A DNA stretch of 9,725 nt from positions 1 through 9,725 of the forward strand of contig JAGLDN010000015.1 of assembly GCA_023145575.1 (NCBI GenBank). Reading direction: 5' to 3'. The stretch comes from Psychromonas sp. Lineage in GTDB: Bacteria > Pseudomonadota > Gammaproteobacteria > Enterobacterales > Psychromonadaceae. Shown here piece by piece: positions 1-8,155 of this stretch. The translations under genes and the position numbers were made by a program. Below the pieces are notes generated by a model, which was not told the origin of the DNA, made no database searches, and saw nothing but the letters and a program-made list of their open reading frames with translations. Within the stretch, counting starts at the first letter, position 1. Each line of letters opens with the position of its first letter.

Positions 1-8
1 CTAGTTAA

Positions 9-32
9 GAATTAAAGTCTTTATTTTAATTC
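9..32. repeat. Perfect AT-rich inverted repeat, 8-bp arms and 8-base loop
   Basis: The left arm gaattaaa (9-16) and right arm tttaattc (25-32) are perfect reverse complements around an 8-base loop. The stem has only one G:C pair and no adjoining U-run, so it would be a weak hairpin. It could be a degenerate terminator, a binding site or chance in AT-rich DNA; I cannot separate these by reading. Confidence 0.4.
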
Positions 33-240
33 GACCTTTGGTAATTAACGCAGGTAATCATCGAGAGGGCAATTTTATGCCTAACACCTTGGTACTATTT
101 CCCTTGCTGTATTTGCACTTTTACGTTACATGGGTATAAATGGAAAAGACACTATTAAGCTTTATTAGTTTTCGATCTGACGTTCCTACGGGAAGCAAAC
201 AATTTCAAAGTTAAAAGATATCGATTGAACCAGTGAGTTC

Positions 241-250
241 GGAAGCTTCC
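241..250. repeat. 10-bp perfect palindrome in the flank
   Basis: The sequence ggaagcttcc reads the same on both strands. It is followed directly by a second small inverted repeat (tccta-cc-tagga, 248-259). With no loop it cannot form a normal terminator hairpin, and no gene start lies nearby for it to control as an operator. Function unknown; chance is possible. Confidence 0.3.
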
Positions 251-359
251 TACCTAGGAGATGAATAACTAAAACCTTGCTACATTTTGTACTTTGAATG
301 ATAACGGATATATTATAAGCAATATTTGATTTATGCTTGTTGAATTTTGTATTTTAAGA

Positions 360-1133
360 TTAGAGCAAAAATGAAATGGGCGTATCGATATTTGATTCAA
401 TCAAAAGGCTGTTTTCACTTTGGTACCTAACGAGAATACACGTAACATCATCATGTGCTTCTCTGACTAATGATGAGTGCACTAATGCCATCCCAGAATC
501 AACGATAGAAACTGATTGTAGGATCTGCTCAATGTCTGAATTTGTCATTTCCTTAGTTAACCCATCACTGCATAACAACAAGATATCATTTTCTTCTAGG
601 TGATCCCTCACTATCTCGATTTCTAATTTTTGCCCCGCCCCCACAGCACGAGTAATAACATTTGATAAAGGGTAATTGTCAACCTCCGATGGATCTAACA
701 TACCAAAATCAAGCATGTCATTAATTTCGGTATGATCTTTCGTCAGCTGATGAAGTCGTTTTTTGCGAAATAAATAACCACGACTATCTCCTACCCAAAG
801 TAGATGAGACGTTTCATCTTTTATAAACAAGATAACAACAGTACTACCCACAGACATTCCAGGATACCGTTTTTTAGCATACTTTAATAATTTATAATTC
901 GAATTTTGTAGGGAATCCATTAAGATTTGACAATTTAAGTTACTACTACTGGTCGCGATAACTACTTTTTCTAAATCATCTAAAATTAATTGACTGGCGA
1001 GATCACCTGCAGGATGCCCGCCCATACCATCTGCGACTGCCCAGACTCCATAATCTGGCATTTTTAAAAAAGCATCTTCATTTATCTTCTTTTTTATGCC
1101 TCGATGAGTCTGAGCATAGCTTGACTGAAACAT
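360..1133 (-). CDS. pppA: T6SS PP2C-family protein serine/threonine phosphatase PppA
   Basis: A 257-residue cytoplasmic metal-dependent (Mg/Mn) phosphatase that removes phosphate from Ser/Thr residues. In P. aeruginosa PppA reverses PpkA phosphorylation of Fha1 and so switches H1-T6SS off. The PP2C motifs appear in order: NED at 18-20, VADGMGGH at 33-40 (metal-binding Asp35), GST at 96-98, WVGDSRGY at 113-120 (Asp116), LTKDHT at 130-135, NVITRAVGA at 158-166, CSDGLT at 188-193 (Asp190), and AHDDVT at 226-231. All expected metal-ligand acidic residues are present, so the enzyme should be active. There is no signal peptide or membrane segment. Its ATG follows the tagF stop by 9 bases, with an AGAGG ribosome site (1138-1142) in that gap, so it is the last gene of the operon. 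In some bacteria it is fused to TagF; here the two are separate. Confidence 0.93.
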   Translation of the reverse strand: MFQSSYAQTHRGIKKKINEDAFLKMPDYGVWAVADGMGGHPAGDLASQLILDDLEKVVIATSSSNLNCQILMDSLQNSNYKLLKYAKKRYPGMSVGSTVVILFIKDETSHLLWVGDSRGYLFRKKRLHQLTKDHTEINDMLDFGMLDPSEVDNYPLSNVITRAVGAGQKLEIEIVRDHLEENDILLLCSDGLTKEMTNSDIEQILQSVSIVDSGMALVHSSLVREAHDDVTCILVRYQSENSLLIESNIDTPISFLL

Positions 1134-1142
1134 AGAGCCTCT

Positions 1143-1853
1143 TTATATATTTTCACTAATATTCCAGTTACGATCTTTCCAATGTCCATCTAGCATTGAT
1201 GAAAATAGATTAACTGGTGGTAAACCTTCAGTAATAATTAAACTCGGGGCAACGAGATCAGATCCTCTTGTCCACCACAAGCTATAACTTTGAAAACGTA
1301 ATTTATATTGTTGATCTAATAATGTTTCTATGTTGTCAGTTTCCAGGCCCATAATTAGCATAGTATTGTGAGTGTTATTTTCTTTCACCTCATTATAATA
1401 AGAAACTATTGGGTCGAACCATTTAGGTAAAAACTGTAATTTATTATCCCATTTTAATAAATCAAAATCATCCTCGAGAACTTCTAAAATAATTTTTTCA
1501 AATTCTAAATCCCAGCTGTTTTTTGACCATGCCTGCACCGCTGTCGCATGATGTGATTTTACAATAGAAAATGGGAAATAGCGACTTTTTTTATCAATAC
1601 TCGGAATGATAGAGCCAAATATAGCATTCTCACAACAGACACCCTCTGATAACGAAAAGTGCCAAATAGGACTCGTTAAATAACAATCCAACCAGTTACC
1701 TTCAAGTTGCTCTTTGCTCACTGTAATAATAGACTCCATCCATTCATTCCAATGATAAATAAAATCTAAATTAAAGTCGTTATAAATAAAATCCCCCTTA
1801 CTTGGAATTTTTCCATAATACCCAATGGTATTTTTTATAAATTCGCTGGGCAT
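1143..1853 (-). CDS. tagF: T6SS-associated protein TagF (post-translational repressor)
   Basis: A 236-residue protein of the TagF N-terminal family (DUF2094). In P. aeruginosa and Agrobacterium, TagF represses T6SS assembly, acting with Fha. Family hallmarks, numbered from the start chosen here, are GYYGKIPSKGDF near the N-terminus (about 11-22), a W-x-x-W pair (38-41), a W-x-F-x-L-x-x-G segment (about 64-71), the PSIDKKSRYFPF stretch and a late SLWWTRGS motif. There is no signal peptide or membrane segment. The open frame extends nine codons further to a TTG at 1880, but the ATG at 1851-1853 has an ideal AAGGAG ribosome site six bases away and begins just before the conserved region. That start leaves a 19-base overlap with the tssM 3' end, suggesting translational coupling. 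pppA follows 9 bases downstream, the usual partnership. Confidence 0.9.
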   Translation of the reverse strand: MPSEFIKNTIGYYGKIPSKGDFIYNDFNLDFIYHWNEWMESIITVSKEQLEGNWLDCYLTSPIWHFSLSEGVCCENAIFGSIIPSIDKKSRYFPFSIVKSHHATAVQAWSKNSWDLEFEKIILEVLEDDFDLLKWDNKLQFLPKWFDPIVSYYNEVKENNTHNTMLIMGLETDNIETLLDQQYKLRFQSYSLWWTRGSDLVAPSLIITEGLPPVNLFSSMLDGHWKDRNWNISENI

Positions 1854-4800
1854 GTAAATCTCCTTAAAGATTGATTCCAAAACGGATTGATTTTAGAACC
1901 AGGTACAAGAAACATTTTCGCTTTTGCTCCTTTTTCTTCAATTTCGAGTAAGCCATTAGTGGATACACTTGGGCTGGTTTTTTGGACATCATCTAAAAAG
2001 TGGAAAAATGCCCAATCGCCATAATATTGTTTTTTGATTACACGACGACCATCTACTGGTGTAAAACTAATGATTGTTGAATTGGGTAATTTTCTCCCTG
2101 GCCAAAGAAAGTTTATATTTCGAATTGGATCGTGCCGATAGCTAAATGACTGTCCATTGAGGGTAAATTTATAAAAGTTTATATCCTTATCTAAAAAAAC
2201 TGGTCTCAACACAAATGGAACATGGGGTCCTTTGATTCCTGGCTGAAAATAAGCTTCTCTAATTTTACCTGCCTGTTGGATCATGGATAATACTGCTGGA
2301 TCAATTATAAGACCATTCTTAGATGTCCATGTAGATTTAGTGGTATCAACATAATTAGCTAGGTTTGTATTAAAAAATGCATCTAAAATACCACCATATG
2401 CGAAGAAGCTCGAGAAATTTGCTAAAGTGATGTCTGTATTACTCCTAGCCAATGGATACCTACCAGCAATAGTACTATTACAAACATATGCAATTTGATT
2501 TTTCCACTTATTATTAAGCTCAGTTCTAAATTTCACTTTAGCAAGTGCATTAGTATGCGCATCTTGGTATATCAACCAGTCTATGATACTTCTATACCAG
2601 CTATACAATGGCTCTGGCATATCAACGATCTGACGACCTAAGTTATTCGCCACCTCTAAATACTTTATCGGAGGTAATTTATCCTTAGCGGCTTTTTCCG
2701 CTGCGGTTTGTGGTATGTCGTCAAAACCACCAGACTCAACCGAAATATGTTCTTTAATTTGTTTATTTAAATTGACCAGTGTTCCATTCGCAGGCGCTAT
2801 TGTTTTATTATCGAATTTAATAATATCATTAAAATAATGATTAACTTGTTTGCCAGGTGAAGATTTTAAAATAGCAACTACTTTCGCAGGGAGTAAATCA
2901 TTGAGTTGTTTCTCTTTAGAGGCCAATTTCGTTTTAGCATCAAGTAATTTTTTAAATTTACCCTTTCCCGATTCCGGTGGTAATTTAGTAATGTTTACAT
3001 TTTTCTGCACAGCTTCAATGATATGCTTCATTGGTGAGTTAGAACTGGTTAGCAAATCTAAATTCAAACTGACCTGCTTATTGGTGCCAAAATCAACTAA
3101 CGTAATATTGTCAATAAAGTTATTCCAATAAAAAATATAATCTTTAAAATATTTAGACTCAAAATTCTTGAGAATACGCTTTTTAGTAACCGCATCAAAC
3201 CGCTTGATTTGATCACCATATACCCAGCCATCTTTTATTACATCATCAACTATTTCTTTTTCATGTTTAAGGAAAATCTTATAAAATCCATCATAAGTGT
3301 ATAAACCAGGAATAGAAACATTCTGTGCACTTTTATTCAAAAATTTAAATGCCTGAAGTGTTTTTAAATTAACAGAATCGGTAATTAAAAAGTCAGGTAT
3401 ATTACTAGGAATAAAAGTAAATTTTAACCGTTGATAAGCACGTTCACTCATTGATAAAAGTGATAATTTAGTTTGAAAGCGTAGAACCTGAGTATCATTT
3501 ATTGGGGAATTACGTAACCCCATGTCTAATAACGCGTTAAGATGACCAATGAGTTCTTTACGTACCACATCATTAACCTCACCAATAAGATTTCTTTCAA
3601 AATAGACACGAAACCAAGCAAGAACGTCTGCGCGGATAAAATGTTTTGGTTGATACAGCATCAAATAAGTTCTTAACGTGAGGTATAAGTAACCAAGATT
3701 ATTACTATTGGTTACCATTCCATTGAGTAAAATAGAAGTTAAATAAGGTTGTAAATAACCGTGCAATGCATTTTTGTAAGCATCAACAGAAGCGGATTTT
3801 AAATCATTAGATTGATATAATCCCCACCGAAAAATTTTGTTTTGTGAAGGGTCATTATTATACCCAATTGGCATATCTCTTAAAATAGTTAACGCATTGT
3901 TTAATTGAATCAAGTTATTCGAAAGCGTTGAAGAATCTTTTGTGACTTGTTGATACGAGGCTATCGCAAGTTCGGTTTTCGCAGTTAATTTCTTATTCCA
4001 ATTGAAACTATTCCACCAAGCAGTGCTACATAAAAATAAGAGCAATAATAGCCCAATTAAGCTAGTATTTCGTAATATTGAGTATTGTTTGTCATAATAC
4101 CTATTAGTTGTTGCTAAGTTTTTTTCTGGAAAAACAACATCTTCTAGTACTTTTTGAATAAAGTAACTGTGACCAGACCTTTGACCATTATAAACCAGTT
4201 GAAAGCGAGCACTGGTTAACAAACTCGGAGATAATTGATCTATTGCTTGACCTTTTTGGATAGCACTTGTTAAATACACCCCTCGCAGCATTGGCTCAGT
4301 TTCGTAGGCGTTGGATGAAAATATTTGTTTTAAAAATCCATCAATTTTCCTTTGCAACATTCGTAATTGTTTAGGAAATTCATAAATAACCCGTTTTTTT
4401 TCTTGATTTCTTTCAGATAATAAGCGACGGTTTACTCGAGCATTGACATTATTAATTAAATTATGAAATTCTTCATTAAAACCGTCGACGACAGTCTCAT
4501 ATTTATGAGTGAGCGAGAATGTTATCCCCCAAACTTGTTCGCATTCATCTTTGTCCAACTCATCAAAAAACTCTTTAAATCCAACAATTAAATCACATTT
4601 TGATAACAAAACATAAACAGGAAAGATCATTCCTAATTGGTTTTGTAATTCTTGTAAACGATTTTTTATAGCTCGACCATGCAAGCCCACCTCTGACTCA
4701 GTATCTGTTAATAAATCAGATATGCCCATGCTAATAATGACGCCGTTGATCGGACGCAATGGGCGCCATCTTTTTAACAAATTTAAAAAGCCTAACCAAG

Positions 4801-5410
4801 AACGACCATCACGATCAACATGACTATCTTGTGTAACGTACCGCCCTGCCGTATCGATCAATATCGCTTTATCGGTAAACCACCAGTCACAATTTCGCGT
4901 TCCACCCACGCCTTTGACCATACTCACACCCATTTTTTCTTTTAATGGGTATTCTAATCCAGAATTCTGAATAGCAGTGGTTTTACCCGTACCTGGCGGA
5001 CCAACGAAGATATACCATGGTAATTCGTAAATATTTTGGGTTTCATTAAATCTTGACTCTTTTAAAATTTGATGTGCTTGAATCATCCGTCTTTGAAGCG
5101 TATTCATTTCTTTTCGCACAGATTCATCTGATTTTTTTTCAGCTTTCTTATCGGCATCAACCATGCCAGCAACTACCTTGTCATTACCATCACTCTTTTT
5201 CTTGGTAAAGGCCAACACCAAAACCAGAATAAGCCAAATGATTATGATAAATAGCATAACAGCTAAACGTGCAAGAACAGAGGTTAATATCTTGTTACCT
5301 CCAACAGCGATATACGGACCACCAAACCAAACAAGTAATAGCATGCAAAGAACAAATAAAGTAGAAAGTCCCAATGCGGATATTAGGGCTTTAAAGAAGG
5401 TTTTTATCAA
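1835..5410 (-). CDS. tssM: T6SS inner-membrane core protein TssM (IcmF family)
   Basis: A 1191-residue inner-membrane protein, the usual length for TssM. With TssL and TssJ it forms the trans-envelope channel complex; its large periplasmic domain contacts the TssJ lipoprotein. Three membrane segments are visible: about 8-34, 44-68 and 449-467. The cytoplasmic loop between the second and third carries a GTPase-like NTP-binding domain with Walker A GPPGTGKTT (137-145), DTAGR (186-190) and an SKCD motif (270-273). LRGVYLTSAIQKG (375-387) is the family hallmark before the third segment. The rest is periplasmic, ending in the IcmF C-terminal domain (YRHDPIRNINFLWPG, then a DWAFFHFLDD stretch). The start is a TTG eight bases after a weak GGGA site; no ATG lies in frame upstream, and a later start would remove the first membrane segment. 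No frameshift or internal stop is seen. The NTP-binding residues are intact, whereas some TssM homologues have degenerate ones. Confidence 0.95.
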   Translation of the reverse strand: MIKTFFKALISALGLSTLFVLCMLLLVWFGGPYIAVGGNKILTSVLARLAVMLFIIIIWLILVLVLAFTKKKSDGNDKVVAGMVDADKKAEKKSDESVRKEMNTLQRRMIQAHQILKESRFNETQNIYELPWYIFVGPPGTGKTTAIQNSGLEYPLKEKMGVSMVKGVGGTRNCDWWFTDKAILIDTAGRYVTQDSHVDRDGRSWLGFLNLLKRWRPLRPINGVIISMGISDLLTDTESEVGLHGRAIKNRLQELQNQLGMIFPVYVLLSKCDLIVGFKEFFDELDKDECEQVWGITFSLTHKYETVVDGFNEEFHNLINNVNARVNRRLLSERNQEKKRVIYEFPKQLRMLQRKIDGFLKQIFSSNAYETEPMLRGVYLTSAIQKGQAIDQLSPSLLTSARFQLVYNGQRSGHSYFIQKVLEDVVFPEKNLATTNRYYDKQYSILRNTSLIGLLLLLFLCSTAWWNSFNWNKKLTAKTELAIASYQQVTKDSSTLSNNLIQLNNALTILRDMPIGYNNDPSQNKIFRWGLYQSNDLKSASVDAYKNALHGYLQPYLTSILLNGMVTNSNNLGYLYLTLRTYLMLYQPKHFIRADVLAWFRVYFERNLIGEVNDVVRKELIGHLNALLDMGLRNSPINDTQVLRFQTKLSLLSMSERAYQRLKFTFIPSNIPDFLITDSVNLKTLQAFKFLNKSAQNVSIPGLYTYDGFYKIFLKHEKEIVDDVIKDGWVYGDQIKRFDAVTKKRILKNFESKYFKDYIFYWNNFIDNITLVDFGTNKQVSLNLDLLTSSNSPMKHIIEAVQKNVNITKLPPESGKGKFKKLLDAKTKLASKEKQLNDLLPAKVVAILKSSPGKQVNHYFNDIIKFDNKTIAPANGTLVNLNKQIKEHISVESGGFDDIPQTAAEKAAKDKLPPIKYLEVANNLGRQIVDMPEPLYSWYRSIIDWLIYQDAHTNALAKVKFRTELNNKWKNQIAYVCNSTIAGRYPLARSNTDITLANFSSFFAYGGILDAFFNTNLANYVDTTKSTWTSKNGLIIDPAVLSMIQQAGKIREAYFQPGIKGPHVPFVLRPVFLDKDINFYKFTLNGQSFSYRHDPIRNINFLWPGRKLPNSTIISFTPVDGRRVIKKQYYGDWAFFHFLDDVQKTSPSVSTNGLLEIEEKGAKAKMFLVPGSKINPFWNQSLRRFTCPANL
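1860..1865 (-). promoter_or_regulatory. Shine-Dalgarno of tagF, inside tssM
   Basis: On the minus strand AAGGAG lies six bases before the ATG at 1853, close to a consensus site at ideal spacing. It decides the tagF start in favour of this ATG over the in-frame TTG at 1880. It sits within the last codons of tssM, so ribosomes finishing tssM pass over it. Confidence 0.85.
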
Positions 5411-5418
5411 AATATAGT

Positions 5419-5422
5419 TCCC
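5419..5422 (-). promoter_or_regulatory. Weak Shine-Dalgarno of tssM before a TTG start
   Basis: GGGA on the minus strand lies eight bases before the TTG at 5410. It is the only purine-rich match in the tssL-tssM gap. Combined with a TTG codon it predicts low initiation efficiency. An out-of-frame ATG (5438-5436) directly abuts the tssL stop and has no ribosome site of its own. Confidence 0.5.
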
Positions 5423-5438
5423 ACAAGATTTTCTGCAT

Positions 5439-6779
5439 TTAATTAACTAACAAATCAATTTCAACTCTACGATTTTTCTCGCGATGTGCTTTAGTATCAT
5501 TAGGATATAAAGGCTCTGAATCACCACGAGCCTCTGGCCATAAACGACCATTTAGGTTACCACCAGTAGCTAAAATATTAGCAACTGTTGTCGCTCTAGC
5601 TAAAGATAAATACCAACTAGACGGGTATTTAGCTGTAGATATTTTTGTATTGTCACTATGAGCTGTAATTATAATATTGCCCGTAGAATTCTCTAATAAT
5701 CTGGCTATTTTAAACAGCACCGCTTCAAATTCTGCATTTGGTTTAGCTGATCCTGGAGTAAATAAATTACTCGTGCCAATAGTAATACGGAGGCTATTCA
5801 GCTGCATCTTAACTGTAAGTAAACCTTTTTTTATCTCAGTTTGTAAGTTTTGTTGCAAAATTAAAAGCTCTTGTTTTGACTTATTTTCCTCGGCTTTACT
5901 TTGTTTTTGCCATGCAACTAATGTCTCCAATTTGGCACCAACAGGATCCACAAACTTATTTGTATTGTAGTTAAATGCCAGATAAATAACTAATAACAAT
6001 ACAGAGAAAGAGAGGTTCAAAATCCATAATGAAACATTTTTTTGTAACTCACTCCCCTGTCCTAGCCTATCCTTCCAACTTGGCGATAGCGCACGGGACA
6101 CTGTGTCCTTTTGCTCTTTAATCGCTATATAAGCATTTTGACGATAATCCTCTAATTTTCGAGCGCCATTATCTTCTAAGCGCATTTTCCCTTGAAACCC
6201 TAGCGTTAAACACAAATACATTAATTCAACTAATTCAAATTGGCTCGATGAATATTGAATTGATTTATCTAGCAAGGTGTAAAACTGCTCACCACCAAAA
6301 GTTTGATTATGAAAGATGGACAATAAACTATCAGAAGACCAATCACTCGCTCCTCCCCATTCAGTATTTAATATCCCTTCATCCAGAAAACAACACAGGC
6401 AATAGCCTGCCGATTTTATCATTGTGCTGTTCACTTTTTGCTGCTTCAATTGATCTTCATAATTTCTGATTAACTTAACACACTCCTCGCGTAAACTATG
6501 AGTATCAGTATGACTTTCGACGATCATTAATTGACAACACAGAGTAAGTAATTCACCAGCACAATCAACCAACGGATTGTCTGAAAGTTTTAAAAGGGGC
6601 TCAACAGGATCATTCATCCTTCTTGAAGGTTCAAAAATTAATGTTATATCATCTTCGCCCCCCCTTTTCTTAGGTGGTTTACTCTCTGCCAGATTACTTT
6701 CTGAATTGTCTTCTGGGCCTTCAGTATTTTGTTTAGAGCGACGCCCTGGCCGGGGTTTAACTATCGTACTATCGGTCAC
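5439..6779 (-). CDS. tssL: T6SS inner-membrane protein TssL (DotU/ImpK) with C-terminal OmpA-like peptidoglycan-binding domain
   Basis: A 446-residue extended TssL. Residues 1-60 are a hydrophilic, basic and proline-rich cytoplasmic tail. The DotU domain follows, from about 60 to 245 (NPLVDCAGELLTL; CFLDEGILNTEWGG, near 130-143; FHNQTFGGEQFY; LCLTLGFQGKMR). One transmembrane helix lies at about 250-272, then a probably coiled linker (about 285-320), then an OmpA-like domain (about 328-446) in the periplasm. That domain has AHSDN (373-377), WYLSLARA (389-396) and NRRVEI (436-441), the peptidoglycan-binding signature, in the TssL/MotB-like form. Extended TssL proteins, as in P. aeruginosa HSI-I, anchor the complex to the cell wall without a separate TagL. 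The start is GTG with an AAGGAT ribosome site eight bases away. It follows tssK by 21 bases and precedes tssM by 28. The N-terminal tail may hold a kinase target (see findings). Confidence 0.94.
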   Translation of the reverse strand: MTDSTIVKPRPGRRSKQNTEGPEDNSESNLAESKPPKKRGGEDDITLIFEPSRRMNDPVEPLLKLSDNPLVDCAGELLTLCCQLMIVESHTDTHSLREECVKLIRNYEDQLKQQKVNSTMIKSAGYCLCCFLDEGILNTEWGGASDWSSDSLLSIFHNQTFGGEQFYTLLDKSIQYSSSQFELVELMYLCLTLGFQGKMRLEDNGARKLEDYRQNAYIAIKEQKDTVSRALSPSWKDRLGQGSELQKNVSLWILNLSFSVLLLVIYLAFNYNTNKFVDPVGAKLETLVAWQKQSKAEENKSKQELLILQQNLQTEIKKGLLTVKMQLNSLRITIGTSNLFTPGSAKPNAEFEAVLFKIARLLENSTGNIIITAHSDNTKISTAKYPSSWYLSLARATTVANILATGGNLNGRLWPEARGDSEPLYPNDTKAHREKNRRVEIDLLVN

Positions 6780-6787
6780 AGTAACTT

Positions 6788-6793
6788 ATCCTT
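6788..6793 (-). promoter_or_regulatory. Shine-Dalgarno supporting the GTG start of tssL
   Basis: AAGGAT on the minus strand lies eight bases before the GTG at 6779, in the 21-base gap after the tssK stop. It supports the GTG as the true start, which keeps the conserved basic N-terminal tail (TIVKPRPGRR) in the protein. Confidence 0.7.
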
Positions 6794-6800
6794 GAAGAGT

Positions 6801-8132
6801 TTATTCTTTATTTATTGCCCATAACTCCATTTTTAACGAAGGATAATTCCCAGACAAATGCAGCGCAATTCCACCGCTATTTTTAAGTCTATCCCAATGT
6901 ACACTATCTTTAATCAATTGAAAATACTGATAACCAGTATGATATGGCACCTGACGTGGTGCAACAGGTAAATTAACCACAGCCACACCAGTTAATTGAT
7001 TATTCACCAATTCGCGGATAGTTTCTACAGATCCAATCTTAATTTGATCAGGTAAACGCCTACAAATATCTTCAGCGGGCATAGACGCTTTTAGCGCCAA
7101 GATAAAGTCAGATTTTTCTAACAATTTTTTATCCATTAACTGCGCTACATTTATACCATATTGTGATTCTTTTAACGGTAATTGCACAGCTGTCTGCTCA
7201 AGTACACTGCTTAATCCATGATTAATAACAAACATACAATGTGTAAAAATTTCTGATAACTTTTCGTGATTATACTGTAAGAAACCTGGGCTTCTTTTTT
7301 CTGGTCTTGTGAAAGTGCAGAGCTCTCCTGCAAAGCTAGTTAAAACACGAAATAGCTCTTCTGGATGTAATCCATCTGCGGTTTGAAAATTATCAAATAT
7401 AGGTTGGTATTTGTTCAGTAATTGTAACATTAAAAAATCTACTATTGACGTTGATGCACCCTTCCCCTGTGTTAACCGATTAGCAATCACTTCTGCACGT
7501 TGATTAATCATAGCATAGATTTCAGAAATATACCTTTTCAGGTTTTCTATGTTATTCACCGATAAACACGGTGGAATATATTTCGCATCTAATAGAATAC
7601 CATTTTCTTCGCTTACATTAATAATTCTAGCGAGCGCAAAGGATAGGTAACCGGAACGATCTTCATTTTCTAATTTAAGATAAGTATTGATTTGTGCCAC
7701 TTGCAAAATCACTTCAGAATCTTTACCTACTGTCAAATCAAGCGCATTTTGATCATAAAAATAATGACGAGTAATCAATGCGTCATTTTTATCTGCAATT
7801 CCTATCCCTGACATTTTACTCACAGGAATACACAAATAAACCAACTCATTCGTCACATCTCCATTAACAGTAATTACAGAGGGTGTACATGCCAGACTAG
7901 GTAATTGAAACAATGTGTTATCTTGAAAAACACCTTCTGCTGACTTCACTGATACCTGACCCAACTTTAGCATACTAGAGTCAATATCTAAATTATAAAT
8001 ACCCCACTGAAAAACGTTAGTCATTTTTTTAATAGTCGCGATTTCATTTTGGAAGAAACGCTCTTGTTGTTGGAAATGCTGAGGTTTCAAAAACATACCT
8101 TCAGACCAAACAACGGCATTTTTTTCACTCAT
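6801..8132 (-). CDS. tssK: T6SS baseplate protein TssK
   Basis: A 443-residue cytoplasmic protein of the TssK (ImpJ/VasE) family, at the usual length. TssK is a trimeric baseplate component, related to phage receptor-binding proteins, that connects the TssEFG wedge to the TssL and TssM cytoplasmic domains. The N-terminus carries the family signature VVWSEGMFLKPQHFQQQERF (about 7-26). A helical middle region spans about 190-310. The C-terminal head domain, which binds the membrane complex, includes APRQVPYHTGYQYFQL and a final LKMELWAI strand. There is no signal peptide or transmembrane segment. The ATG has an AAAGGGA ribosome site (8140-8146) seven bases away. It lies 23 bases after tssJ and 21 bases before tssL, in the standard JKLM order. 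Confidence 0.95.
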   Translation of the reverse strand: MSEKNAVVWSEGMFLKPQHFQQQERFFQNEIATIKKMTNVFQWGIYNLDIDSSMLKLGQVSVKSAEGVFQDNTLFQLPSLACTPSVITVNGDVTNELVYLCIPVSKMSGIGIADKNDALITRHYFYDQNALDLTVGKDSEVILQVAQINTYLKLENEDRSGYLSFALARIINVSEENGILLDAKYIPPCLSVNNIENLKRYISEIYAMINQRAEVIANRLTQGKGASTSIVDFLMLQLLNKYQPIFDNFQTADGLHPEELFRVLTSFAGELCTFTRPEKRSPGFLQYNHEKLSEIFTHCMFVINHGLSSVLEQTAVQLPLKESQYGINVAQLMDKKLLEKSDFILALKASMPAEDICRRLPDQIKIGSVETIRELVNNQLTGVAVVNLPVAPRQVPYHTGYQYFQLIKDSVHWDRLKNSGGIALHLSGNYPSLKMELWAINKE

Positions 8133-8155
8133 TATTATTTCCCTTTATTTTGTCA

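Larger units (their letters stand above)
1..359. other. Non-coding flank downstream of the T6SS operon
   Basis: No convincing gene is visible in this stretch in any of six frames. Stop codons are frequent, and the few ATG codons on the minus strand are followed by a stop immediately or within about a dozen codons. A plus-strand open stretch runs from about base 5 to 133, but its only ATG (base 77) gives just 20 residues, with no ribosome site or family resemblance. There is no GC-rich hairpin followed by a T-run that would serve as an intrinsic terminator for the leftward operon. The P. aeruginosa neighbour of pppA, the kinase gene ppkA, does not begin here. Only short palindromes are present (9-32, 241-250). 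Confidence 0.7.

Noticed and set aside
5..133. Plus-strand open stretch in the left flank with an ATG at 77
   Set aside because: It encodes only 20 residues from the ATG, has no ribosome site, and resembles no family I recognise; AT-rich DNA gives such stretches by chance.
2850..3131. Plus-strand open frame of 93 residues inside tssM
   Set aside because: It lies wholly antisense to an intact, family-length tssM, with no ribosome site or recognisable domain.
5163..5417. Plus-strand open frame of 84 residues opposite the tssM 5' end
   Set aside because: It is the antisense shadow of the TssM membrane-segment region, where biased codons keep the opposite frame open. The tssM frame has clear family motifs and the antisense one has none.
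376..6795. Other plus-strand open frames, at 376-603, 5677-5970, 6248-6469 and 6577-6795
   Set aside because: Each is antisense to pppA or tssL, short, and without family features.
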